Shown here: positions 8,234 to 15,723 of the stretch, one piece after another
How the letters are laid out: each line of letters begins with the position of its first letter
How positions within the stretch are numbered: position 1 is the first letter of the stretch
Notes under the pieces: generated by a model
The model's database searches: none
What the model saw: only the letters and a program-made list of their open reading frames with translations
Told to the model about the DNA's origin: nothing
Source: Bacillota bacterium
GTDB taxonomy: Bacteria > Bacillota > Clostridia > Christensenellales > Aristaeellaceae
Direction of reading: 5' to 3'
Length of the DNA stretch: 64,000 nt
Assembly: GCA_023411375.1 (NCBI GenBank)
Contig: JAEYOW010000056.1
Location: 1 to 64,000 of the forward strand
Made by a program: the position numbers and the translations under genes

Positions 8234-8871
8234 TTCAAATCCTCCCTACACACGCCGTACAGCATGAAATCAATATCCCTTTTCAGTTCTGCTTTGATTG
8301 TATCGGCCATTTGGAAAAACAAGTCAGGGCATTCCCGGTACTGTATCAAATACCTGTTAAGAAGCGCGTTGATATACAGGCGCAGCGCCGCCGCAACGGC
8401 GGGGTCGCCAGGTGCTTTCAGGCGAAGCAGAGCCATCCCTCGCGCCAGTACCTCGGAGGAGCCCGACGAGATAACCTGCGCATACCTGGCAAAAACGGCG
8501 CTTTTCTCATCTTGAATTTCAGCGCACGCGTCACGTGACGCCATGTTCACAAGGCGCGTTTCATCCGCGTACTCGCGGCAGAGTCGAAACTTTTCATCCA
8601 ACGCCGAAAACAGGAGGGCGTAAAAGCTTTCGCCCGCAGGCGGCGTCGTGCCGGCGGTAAGCCGCTTCAGCGCCGTATCAAGACAATAGAGGTAAAACGC
8701 GCGTTTGGAACCAAAATAGTGAAACAGCAGGCCCTTGGAAATATTGCTCTGGATGGTTATCGCATCCGTACTTGCCTCGGTGTAGGTTTTGTGCGAAAAT
8801 TCTTTGACGCCTGCTCCAAGAATGGCGGCCTGTTTCTTTTCCGAAAGCCTTTCAAACGCTTCGATGGACAA
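8230..8871 (-). CDS. TetR-family transcriptional regulator
   Basis: The 213-residue protein has the N-terminal TetR helix-turn-helix: AAILGAGVKEFSHKTY, then a weakened ITIQSNISKGLLFHYFGSKR recognition segment with the characteristic LFHYFGSK signature at about residues 48-55. The C-terminal helical region (60-213) would bind a small ligand and form the dimer. It is the first gene of a two-gene operon with the PaaK-like enzyme, so its inducer may be the substrate or product of that enzyme. The promoter carries two near-identical palindromes, consistent with autorepression (inference). It is divergent from the nitroreductase gene. Confidence 0.93.
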   Translation of the reverse strand: MSIEAFERLSEKKQAAILGAGVKEFSHKTYTEASTDAITIQSNISKGLLFHYFGSKRAFYLYCLDTALKRLTAGTTPPAGESFYALLFSALDEKFRLCREYADETRLVNMASRDACAEIQDEKSAVFARYAQVISSGSSEVLARGMALLRLKAPGDPAVAAALRLYINALLNRYLIQYRECPDLFFQMADTIKAELKRDIDFMLYGVCREDLK

Positions 8872-8886
8872 GGATATCCCTCCGTT

Positions 8887-8942
8887 TTGACTGGTTGGTC
8901 AACGCCTGATTAAAGCATAACATAAGTTGACCAATCAGTCAA
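8887..8942 (-). promoter_or_regulatory. TetR-operon promoter with two palindromic operators
   Basis: TTGACTGGTTGGTCAA (8887-8902) and TTGACCAATCAGTCAA (8927-8942) are each TTGAC-N6-GTCAA palindromes and are also inverted copies of each other (15 of 16 positions), with centres 40 bases apart. On the minus strand TTGACT (8942-8937) and TATGCT (8919-8914) form a sigma-A promoter with a 17-base spacer. The -35 lies inside one operator and the second covers the start region, an arrangement expected for autorepression by the adjacent TetR protein. Confidence 0.8.
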
Positions 8943-8974
8943 TAGACGCGAGAATCGATTCACAATCACATACC

Positions 8975-9003
8975 TTGAAATTTCATTCTAACTCGTATAG
9001 AAT
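8975..9003 (+). promoter_or_regulatory. Promoter of the nitroreductase gene
   Basis: TTGAAA (8975-8980), a 17-base spacer and TAGAAT (8998-9003) point towards the nitroreductase start at 9074. One TetR operator ends 33 bases upstream, so the regulator could also influence this promoter. Confidence 0.5.
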
Positions 9004-9073
9004 AGTGGAATATCGTGGGAACCGTCAGGTTTTCGGCTTGGACGCGCCCCGGGCGGCGCGGAAGGAGGATACC

Positions 9074-9646
9074 ATGGGCATCGCCGAATCACTAAAGAAA
9101 CGCAGGAGTTATTACAGCATCCACAAGGGCCTTCCCGTCAGCGCGGACCGCGTGGCCGCGCTGGTGGAGGAATTAACGGAACTGGTTCCCGACGCGTTTA
9201 ACATGAAAAGCTCCCGTGTGGTCGTGGCCTTTGAAAAACGGCATGACGAGCTGTGGGACGCTGTGTACGATGCTTTTGGCGGAAAGGTCGCGCGGGAAAA
9301 GCTGGATGGGTTCAAAGCGGGCGCGGGAACGGTGCTTTACTTTTATGATATGGCGGTTGTCCATGCGCTTCAGGAGCGGTTCCCGCTCTATGCGGACAAC
9401 TTTCCGGGCTGGGCGCTGCAATCCAGCGGAATGCTTCAGTTAAGCGTGTGGAGCGGGCTGCGCGAGCTGGAAATCGGCGCCTCCCTTCAGCATTATAATC
9501 CCGTTATCGACCAAAGGGTTCGCGAGCTTTTCCAACTGCCTGAAAGCTATGTCCTGGTGGCGCAGATGCCGTTTGGAGCCATCGGCGCAGAGCCGGCTCC
9601 AAAAGAAAAGGAGAATATCTCCCCCCGGGTTCAAATCGCAAGATAG
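9074..9646 (+). CDS. Nitroreductase-family oxidoreductase
   Basis: The 190-residue product has the small nitroreductase fold: an RRSYYSI start (the arginine-rich phosphate-binding loop for FMN), the segment FNMKSSRVVVAF, then GWALQSSGMLQLSVWSGLRELEIGASLQ and a C-terminal PFGAIG strand. It resembles the Frm2/YdgI-like branch of single-domain FMN reductases. Such enzymes use NAD(P)H to reduce nitro compounds, quinones or lipid peroxides in the cytoplasm. The start at 9074 follows GGAGGA by 6 bases; the in-frame region upstream has no ribosome site. It is divergent from the tetR-paaK-like operon, hinting at a shared response to an aromatic acid (inference). Confidence 0.85.
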   Translation: MGIAESLKKRRSYYSIHKGLPVSADRVAALVEELTELVPDAFNMKSSRVVVAFEKRHDELWDAVYDAFGGKVAREKLDGFKAGAGTVLYFYDMAVVHALQERFPLYADNFPGWALQSSGMLQLSVWSGLRELEIGASLQHYNPVIDQRVRELFQLPESYVLVAQMPFGAIGAEPAPKEKENISPRVQIAR

Positions 9647-9696
9647 AGCGGGAGGGTAGATGTTCCGCCATTAACTGACGAAAGAAGGTTCCTCCG

Positions 9697-10737
9697 TTGA
9701 AACAGTCTGCACCGCCCAGCTCGGGCTACTATCCGTCTCAAAATCATCAACCCGGGTGCACCGGAAATGGTGGCCGAAAAAAAACACGAAAGCTGCGTCC
9801 GCGTTGGGTTTGGCTGGCGATGATGCTGGGCTGTCTGGCTGTGTTTATTACCTGCGCGGTGCTGCTTGTGCGGTATTTTGCCGATATTGCAAGCTCGAAG
9901 CAAACCTCCGAGGAGCTTCGGGCCATCTATCAGGAGGCGGCTACGGAGGAGGTCACGCAAACGCCCGTGGCAAACGCGACGGTAGCTCCGGCTGCAGAGA
10001 TGCTTAAAAGCTCTGCGCCCTCTACGGCTCTGACAGAGCCGGCCCCTGCCGGGAACGCCTTTGCCGGCCTTTGGCCCAACCAATACGAGGGCAATCCGCA
10101 CCTTGTCGTGTCGGAGCAATTCCTGAACCTGCGCGACGAATGCGCGGATATCGTCGGGTGGCTCAAAATCGACGGCTTGCTGGACGAGCCGGTGGTACAG
10201 CGCGATAATGAATATTATCTAACCCATGATTATCTGGGTAAAAAGAATGTCACAGGCGCGCTTTTTCTGGACGAGAACTGCAATTTAAAAAACGTTCCGG
10301 TGCAGATGGTCGTCCACGGCCACAACATGAAGGAAGGCGCGATGTTCGGCTCGCTTAAAAAGTACAAGGTCAAGGACGCCGCCTTTTACAAACAAAACGC
10401 TTTTATTGAGTTCAATACCATTTATGAAAACGGAACCTATGTGATTTTCGCCGTGCTGGAGGCCGATATCCGCCCCGGCGAGCCGCGCTATTTCCCGTTC
10501 TGGCAATATGCCTCCTTTGCCGGTCGGGATGAGTTTGACAGGTATATAACGCAGGCAAAAGCCTACTCGCACTACCGTTGCGGCGTGGATGTCAGGGCCG
10601 GGGACAGACTCCTGACGCTGGCGACCTGCCTTGGCTCGGACGATAATAAACGCCTTTTGGTCATGGCCCGCCGCGTGCGCGAGGACGAGGACCGCGTCGC
10701 GCTCAACGCGGCCATTCTCAGCACATCCAACCGGTAA
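9697..10737 (+). CDS. srtB: Class B sortase
   Basis: A 346-residue membrane-anchored transpeptidase. A proline- and basic-rich cytoplasmic N-terminus (1-35) is followed by one membrane helix (about 37-62), an alanine/threonine-rich linker, and the SrtB catalytic domain from about residue 130. Catalytic residues are His209 in HGHNM, Cys311 in TLATC and Arg319 in DDNKRLLV. Sortases cut a C-terminal sorting signal and join proteins to the cell wall or build pili. The start is TTG at 9697, 8 bases after AGAAGG. No protein with a recognisable sorting signal lies in this window, so its substrate is elsewhere. Confidence 0.93.
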   Translation: MKQSAPPSSGYYPSQNHQPGCTGNGGRKKTRKLRPRWVWLAMMLGCLAVFITCAVLLVRYFADIASSKQTSEELRAIYQEAATEEVTQTPVANATVAPAAEMLKSSAPSTALTEPAPAGNAFAGLWPNQYEGNPHLVVSEQFLNLRDECADIVGWLKIDGLLDEPVVQRDNEYYLTHDYLGKKNVTGALFLDENCNLKNVPVQMVVHGHNMKEGAMFGSLKKYKVKDAAFYKQNAFIEFNTIYENGTYVIFAVLEADIRPGEPRYFPFWQYASFAGRDEFDRYITQAKAYSHYRCGVDVRAGDRLLTLATCLGSDDNKRLLVMARRVREDEDRVALNAAILSTSNR

Positions 10738-10847
10738 AGCGCTGCCGGGCAAATTAAAGGTACGCGTTTATACAATCTTAACGCCGGATTCAAAATTAAA
10801 AACACCATCCTTATGCCTTTTGGGCTATCATCTACTCGGAAGGGCAG

Positions 10848-11354
10848 GTGAGGGCCGTGAAGGCATTGGCGGTCATTGCCGTCGTTGGCGTCTGGGTGAT
10901 CGGCTATTTCCTGATGGGACGGCTGGACCGGCTGTTAGCGCGGGTTCGTCCGGAGGCCGGCGCGGCTGAAGAACGGCCGCCCGCGCCGCGGGAGCCGGAC
11001 GCTCCGTTGCTGTTTTGCGGGCATGACGAGCAGGCGGGGGCGCTGTCAAACGCGCTGACCGGCTGCCTGCCGGGCTTGCAGACGTTGCACACGGCGGAGT
11101 TGCCTGCGCATGCGCGGCCCCGCGCCGTTATCGCGCTCTTGCCGGACGACGCGGATAATCTGCTGCTGTGCGTCCAGGCAATGCGCCTTCGGGGGGATTG
11201 CCTGACCATTGCGCTGTGCGGCGACCGGACGTGCGCATCCCTCTTTCAAAAGGCCAGAGTCGTGCATGTGCTGCTGGGCGCGTGCTCCGCGCAGGCGGTG
11301 CTTAACATCATTCAGGGAGGAAGATCGGCGTGCATAGACGGGGAAAAGGCCTGA
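10848..11354 (+). CDS. Membrane-anchored RCK/TrkA-N-like protein of the ktr operon
   Basis: The 168-residue protein starts with one strong membrane helix (about residues 5-24) and a proline/acidic linker. The remaining 120 residues resemble the second half of a TrkA-N (RCK) Rossmann domain: LPDDADNLLLCVQAMRLRG followed by TIALCGDRTCASLFQKA, matching the strand-helix-strand pattern with a late acidic/alanine helix. The N-terminal GxGxxG loop is absent, so it may not bind NAD or ATP. It overlaps the KtrB start by 25 bases, which implies coupled synthesis. GTG at 10848 is used here; GTG at 10857 with AGGTGA upstream is equally possible. A regulatory subunit of KtrB is inference. Confidence 0.6.
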   Translation: MRAVKALAVIAVVGVWVIGYFLMGRLDRLLARVRPEAGAAEERPPAPREPDAPLLFCGHDEQAGALSNALTGCLPGLQTLHTAELPAHARPRAVIALLPDDADNLLLCVQAMRLRGDCLTIALCGDRTCASLFQKARVVHVLLGACSAQAVLNIIQGGRSACIDGEKA

Positions 11355-12670
11355 CCGCCTTGCAAATCCTGGCGCTCGGCTTTGCGCTGATCATTGTGCT
11401 GGGCGCGCTGCTGCTGAGGCTCCCGGCCGCCAACCGGGGGGAAAGGCTGGGTTTTCTGGACGCTCTGTTTACCGCCACGTCGGCAACATGCGTCACCGGC
11501 CTCGTCGTGTGCGATACCTATACGCAATTTACGTTTTTAGGGCAGGCGGTTCTTCTGTGCCTGATTCAGATCGGCGGCCTGGGCTTCATGACGGTCGCGG
11601 TGCTTTTTTCCATGGTGCTTCGCAAGCGGATCGGCCTAAAGGAGCGCTCCTACCTGATGGAGGCGGTCAGCTCCCCGCAGCTGGGCGGCGTGGTGCGCTT
11701 TGCCAGGCGCATCCTGTTTGGCACGGCGCTGGCGGAGGGGATCGGCGCGGCGCTGCTGATGCTTCGATTCTGCCCGCTGTTTGGCTTAAAAACGGGCGTA
11801 TGGTACGCGGTGTTTCATTCGGTATCCGCATTTTGTAACGCCGGGTTTGATCTGATGGGACGTTATGGACCATATAGCTCTTTGGAACCCTTCCGGAACG
11901 ATCCGCTCGTGCTGGGCGTTATCATGGCGCTGATTATCGTCGGCGGCATCGGCTTTCTGGTATGGGATGATGTGGCCGAGCATAAATGGCATGTCCGCCG
12001 TTATCTGTTGCATACCAAAATCATGCTTTGCGCGACGTTCCTGCTGCTGGCGTGCTCGTTCGCTCTGTTCTTGGCGCTGGAGGACGGAGCGGCCTTCGCG
12101 GGCATGACGGATGGGGAAAAGGCGCTCAACGCGGCGTTTATGGCCGTCACCCCGCGCACGGCCGGGTTTAACGCCGTGCCCATGGACGGGCTGTCTGAGG
12201 CGGGCGCGGCGCTGACGGCGCTGCTGATGCTTGTGGGCGCGGGCACGGGCTCCACAGGCGGCGGCATCAAGGTGACGACGCTGGTCGTCATCCTGCTGGC
12301 GACAATGCATTTTATGCGCGGCCGCGGGGATGTCAACGCCTTTCACCGGCGCGTATCCGACGGACTGGTCAGGCGCGCGTTCTGCGGCGCGGTGCTGTAC
12401 CTGCTGCTGGCGTTTACCGGGTGCTTTGTGCTGCTTGTCCAGCAGGAGGGTATATCGCTGATGGACGCTGCTTTCGAGACGTTTTCAGCCATCGGCACGG
12501 TGGGCCTGTCACGCGTCGGCACCGACGAGATGACGCCGCTGTCGCGCGTAGCGTTGATCGTCCTGATGTATTCCGGACGCGTGGGCAGCCTGTCTGTCGC
12601 CATGGCGTTTGCGGAGCGGAAACATCCCGCCGGGCTGCGAAATACGCTTGGCAAGGTTATTGTAGGATAG
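11330..12670 (+). CDS. ktrB: KtrB/TrkH-family potassium uptake channel subunit
   Basis: A 446-residue membrane protein with the four repeated M1-P-M2 units of the TrkH/KtrB family. Filter-loop signatures include TATSATCVTGLVV near residue 50, SVSAFCNAGFDLMG near 165, TPRTAGFNAVP near 275 and TFSAIGTVGLSRV near 385; the central glycines line the cation pathway. GAGTGSTGGGIK near residue 305 matches the intramembrane loop that gates KtrB. The protein imports K+ (with or without Na+) under control of the cytosolic RCK ring KtrA, encoded 14 bases downstream. The start is GTG at 11330, inside the preceding gene, with GGGAGGA just upstream. Confidence 0.93.
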   Translation: MHRRGKGLTALQILALGFALIIVLGALLLRLPAANRGERLGFLDALFTATSATCVTGLVVCDTYTQFTFLGQAVLLCLIQIGGLGFMTVAVLFSMVLRKRIGLKERSYLMEAVSSPQLGGVVRFARRILFGTALAEGIGAALLMLRFCPLFGLKTGVWYAVFHSVSAFCNAGFDLMGRYGPYSSLEPFRNDPLVLGVIMALIIVGGIGFLVWDDVAEHKWHVRRYLLHTKIMLCATFLLLACSFALFLALEDGAAFAGMTDGEKALNAAFMAVTPRTAGFNAVPMDGLSEAGAALTALLMLVGAGTGSTGGGIKVTTLVVILLATMHFMRGRGDVNAFHRRVSDGLVRRAFCGAVLYLLLAFTGCFVLLVQQEGISLMDAAFETFSAIGTVGLSRVGTDEMTPLSRVALIVLMYSGRVGSLSVAMAFAERKHPAGLRNTLGKVIVG

Positions 12671-12684
12671 GAGGAAATTATCAT

Positions 12685-13332
12685 ATGCGTTCGATGCTGG
12701 TCATCGGCCTGGGGCGGTTTGGCCGCCACCTGGCCATCAATCTGGCGGAGCTGGGCAACGAGGTTATGGTCGTGGACCGCGACGAGGCGGCGGTGAACGT
12801 TGTTGCGCCGCTGGTAACGGCCGCGCACATCGGTGATTGCATGGATGAGGAAATCATCCGTTCGCTGGGCGTGCGCAATTTTGACGTGTGCTTTGTATGC
12901 ATCAGCAATAATTTTCAATCCTCGCTGGAGATCACCTCGCTGTTGAAGGAGGCCGGAGCAAAGCTCGTCGTCTCTAAGACCGACAGGGAGATGCACGCCA
13001 AATTCCTACTGAAAATTGGAGCGGACGCGGTCATCCATCCCGAACGGGATATGGCGCAGCGCACTGCCATGAAATACAGCATGCAGAACGCGTTTGATTA
13101 TATTGAGCTAACGCCCGAATACGCGATTTCCGAAATGCTTGTGCCGCAGAGCTGGACCGGCCATACCATCCGCGATTTGAAGGTGCGCTCCCGCTACAAC
13201 GTCAACGTGATCGGCGTTAAGAAGGATGCGCACGTCACCCCGCTGGTGGACGCCGAGCATGTCTTTTTGCCGGAGGAGCACCTGTTGGTCGCGGGCAGTA
13301 AAAAGGACATTACCCGCCTGATGTACAAATAA
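12685..13332 (+). CDS. ktrA: KtrA/TrkA RCK-domain regulatory subunit
   Basis: The 215-residue product contains an RCK_N domain with the dinucleotide loop GLGRFGRHLA (residues 8-17) and the acidic ribose-binding end VVDRD (about 28-32), then an RCK_C domain from about residue 135 (ELTPEYAISEMLVP to the C-terminus). KtrA forms an octameric ring below KtrB and opens it on ATP binding; RCK_C domains in Bacillota often bind c-di-AMP. The ATG at 12685 has GGAGGAAAT upstream; the longer frame into ktrB has no start site of its own. It is the third gene of the potassium operon. Confidence 0.94.
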   Translation: MRSMLVIGLGRFGRHLAINLAELGNEVMVVDRDEAAVNVVAPLVTAAHIGDCMDEEIIRSLGVRNFDVCFVCISNNFQSSLEITSLLKEAGAKLVVSKTDREMHAKFLLKIGADAVIHPERDMAQRTAMKYSMQNAFDYIELTPEYAISEMLVPQSWTGHTIRDLKVRSRYNVNVIGVKKDAHVTPLVDAEHVFLPEEHLLVAGSKKDITRLMYK

Positions 13333-13350
13333 TACCCCCTGCGCTATAAT
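13322..13350 (+). promoter_or_regulatory. Possible promoter of the KdpDE-like genes
   Basis: TGTACA (13322-13327) and a perfect TATAAT (13345-13350) are separated by 17 bases, overlapping the end of ktrA. This could drive the kinase-regulator pair separately from the ktr genes. Confidence 0.5.
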
Positions 13351-13370
13351 AGGCGTGGGAGGGATGAGGC

Positions 13371-14786
13371 ATGAGGTTTGACAGGACTATACCGTTGCGC
13401 GCCCTCAAGACCGTTATGCTGCTTGCGGGTGCGACCGGCTGCGCGCTTTTGATGAATGCGGGCGGCATCGGCAAGGAATGCATCATCATGGTGTACCTGC
13501 TGGGTGTTTTGTTAACGACCGTCGCGACGCACGGCTACCTCTACGGCGTGTTCTCCTCGCTTGTGAGCGTGCTGGTGTTCAACTATCTGTTTACCGAGCC
13601 GCGCTACACATTTTTTATTCACAGCACCAGCGATCTGATGCTGCTTGTTTTTTTTGAAATAACCGCTATCATTTCAGGAAGCATCACCTCGCGGCTCCGG
13701 CAGCTGACGGATGCTTCCGCGCGCAACGAACGCACATCGCAGCTGTTGTATACCATTGCCACGGGCTTTTTGCACAGCACGGGCGAGCGGACGATTGTGG
13801 AAAAGGGCGTTCAATACATTCGGGAATACGCGGGCAGCGAATGCGCCGTCGCGCTTTCCGACAGCCCGGAGAAAAAGGCCGTTTCCGGTATGGACAAGGG
13901 TTCGGATATCGAAAATTTCAGCATTCCCGGCGCGGTCGGCACGCTTGGAACCATCAGCGTTAAGGCGGGCGCCCAGCCCGTGGGAGCGCATGCCGGGCTG
14001 GTGGTCAGGACGGTTGCGACGCAGATGGGCATTGCCCTGGAGCGTGAATACATCTACCGCGAGCGTGAGAACATCCGCGTCGCCATGGAGCGGGAGAGGC
14101 TGCGCAGCACGCTTCTGCGCTCCGTTGCGCATGATCTGAGAAGCCCCCTTACCGCGCTTTCAGGCGCGGGCAACCTGCTCGCGGATGATTACGAGCGTCT
14201 GAGCGACGGGGAGCGCCGCCGTCTGGCGCGCGATATCAGCGAGGAAATGATCTGGCTTGGCAATTTGGTCGAAAACATCCTCAATATGACCCGCATCAAC
14301 GAGTCCCGGCTGGAGCTCAACCGGGAAGAAGAGGTCGTGGACGACGTGGTGGGGGAAGCGGTCGCGCATATGAAGCGGCTTTTGCGCACAAGGCGCTTCC
14401 ACGCTTCTCTGCCGGACGAGGTGCTTATGGCCTCCATGGACGGTAGGCTGATCGTTCAGGCGCTGGTGAATCTGCTGGATAACGCGGTCAAGCATACGCC
14501 CCCGGATAGCGAAATCGGCCTCGCCGTTCAAAAACGCGGACATTTTATTGAATTTTGTGTGGCCGATACGGGCGAGGGAATTGACGAAAGCGTCCGCGAT
14601 ACGCTGTTTGAAGGCTTTGTAACCTCCGATCACGGCCGGTCGGACAGCAAGCGCGGCATTGGGCTTGGGCTTGCCATCTGCAAGGCGGTGGTGGAGGCGC
14701 ACGGCGGCGAAATCCGTATGGAGCCAAACGAACCGAAGGGCTCGCGCTTCGTGTTTACCCTGCCGATGGAGGAAGAAGATGGATAA
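13371..14786 (+). CDS. KdpD-like membrane histidine kinase (short form)
   Basis: This 471-residue kinase equals the C-terminal half of KdpD. A DUF4118 domain of four membrane helices covers residues 10-110, a GAF-like region about 120-225, then the HisKA box SVAHDLRSPLT with His254 and a HATPase_c domain (N box NLLDNAVKH, G boxes DTGEGID and GIGLGLAI). The KdpD N-terminal sensor and the Usp domain are missing. Kinases of this type sense low K+ or ion stress. The partner regulator overlaps its end by 8 bases. No kdpFABC genes lie in the window, so ktr genes immediately upstream are likely targets (inference). Confidence 0.9.
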   Translation: MRFDRTIPLRALKTVMLLAGATGCALLMNAGGIGKECIIMVYLLGVLLTTVATHGYLYGVFSSLVSVLVFNYLFTEPRYTFFIHSTSDLMLLVFFEITAIISGSITSRLRQLTDASARNERTSQLLYTIATGFLHSTGERTIVEKGVQYIREYAGSECAVALSDSPEKKAVSGMDKGSDIENFSIPGAVGTLGTISVKAGAQPVGAHAGLVVRTVATQMGIALEREYIYRERENIRVAMERERLRSTLLRSVAHDLRSPLTALSGAGNLLADDYERLSDGERRRLARDISEEMIWLGNLVENILNMTRINESRLELNREEEVVDDVVGEAVAHMKRLLRTRRFHASLPDEVLMASMDGRLIVQALVNLLDNAVKHTPPDSEIGLAVQKRGHFIEFCVADTGEGIDESVRDTLFEGFVTSDHGRSDSKRGIGLGLAICKAVVEAHGGEIRMEPNEPKGSRFVFTLPMEEEDG

Positions 14787-15474
14787 GGCTTTTCGCATTC
14801 TGCTGATTGAGGATGACAGGTATATTTCGGGCTTTACCGCGGTATCGCTGCGCAAGGAGGGCTATGAGGTGGATGTGGCGCAAAGCGCGGACGAAGGCCT
14901 GTTTCTGTATGCCTCCCAACATCCGGATATCGTGCTCCTAGACCTTGGCCTGCCCGACCGGGACGGTCTGGAGGTGCTTTCGGAGCTGCGCCAAAAATCG
15001 GATTTGCCCATATTGGTGGTTTCAGCGCGCGGTCAGGAGCGTGAAAAGGTGGCCGCGCTGGATGCCGGCGCTGATGATTACATCACTAAGCCCTTTTTTA
15101 TGGGCGAGTTGATGGCGCGAATCCGCGTGACGGAGCGCAAGATGGCGTTCACGCGCCCAAGGGAAGCGGAAAACGTCTTTCAATGCGACTGGCTTACCGT
15201 GGATTTTGAGCGTCGTCTCGTTTTGGTCGATGGCATGGAGGTGCATCTGACCCCCATGGAATACAAGCTGCTGAGCCTGCTGATTCAAAACCGGGGAAAG
15301 GTGCTGACGCACGGGTATATTCTCAGACAGGTTTGGGGATATGAGGAATGCGGCGATACCAAAACGGTGCGGGTGTTTATGGCGGGACTGCGCCGGAAAA
15401 TCGAGAAGGACACCGCCAACCCCCGTTTTTTGCTCACGGAGGTCGGGGTTGGCTACAGGTTTGTAGGGGAATAA
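14779..15474 (+). CDS. KdpE-like OmpR-family response regulator
   Basis: The 231-residue protein has a receiver domain with the acidic pair EDD (about residues 10-12), the phosphoacceptor Asp55 in LLDLGLPDRDG and Lys104-region KPFFMGEL, followed by a winged-helix Trans_reg_C domain (about 130-228) with LTPMEYKLLSLL and EVGVGYRF. It is the cognate regulator of the KdpD-like kinase, whose stop codon it overlaps by 8 bases; the ribosome site GGAGGAAGA lies inside the kinase gene. It probably activates potassium uptake genes, either ktr here or a distant kdp operon. Confidence 0.93.
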   Translation: MDKAFRILLIEDDRYISGFTAVSLRKEGYEVDVAQSADEGLFLYASQHPDIVLLDLGLPDRDGLEVLSELRQKSDLPILVVSARGQEREKVAALDAGADDYITKPFFMGELMARIRVTERKMAFTRPREAENVFQCDWLTVDFERRLVLVDGMEVHLTPMEYKLLSLLIQNRGKVLTHGYILRQVWGYEECGDTKTVRVFMAGLRRKIEKDTANPRFLLTEVGVGYRFVGE

Positions 15475-15548
15475 CGAATATTTCCTGAATGAAAGACGTG
15501 CTTGACATCGTTTGATGGTTGCGGCCGTACACAGCAGAAGCAGGCGGT

Positions 15549-15581
15549 GTGAAGCAATGCCTAATTTAGAAATTGCTTCAC
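15549..15581 (+). promoter_or_regulatory. Inverted repeat upstream of the sugar transporter operon
   Basis: A perfect 10-bp inverted repeat, GTGAAGCAAT (15549-15558) and ATTGCTTCAC (15572-15581), is not followed by T residues, so it is more likely an operator or an RNA structure than a terminator. A possible promoter, TTGTTC-17-TAAAGT, lies downstream at about 15624-15652. Confidence 0.4.
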
Positions 15582-15723
15582 GCGAGAGCAAGAAATATAA
15601 AATCTTTGGCAACAAAGAGGATTGTTCCACAAAACAATGCGTGTTAAAGTAGACACATCGACAGGGAACCGCGTGAATGGCATGCGGCCCGCCCGTCCGA
15701 CTGATGAAAGGAAGGTTTATTAC

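Noticed and set aside
13371..15474. Part of a kdpFABC operon
   Set aside because: Only the kinase and regulator are present; both sides are ktr and sugar-transport genes, and no KdpA/B/C-like protein occurs in the window.
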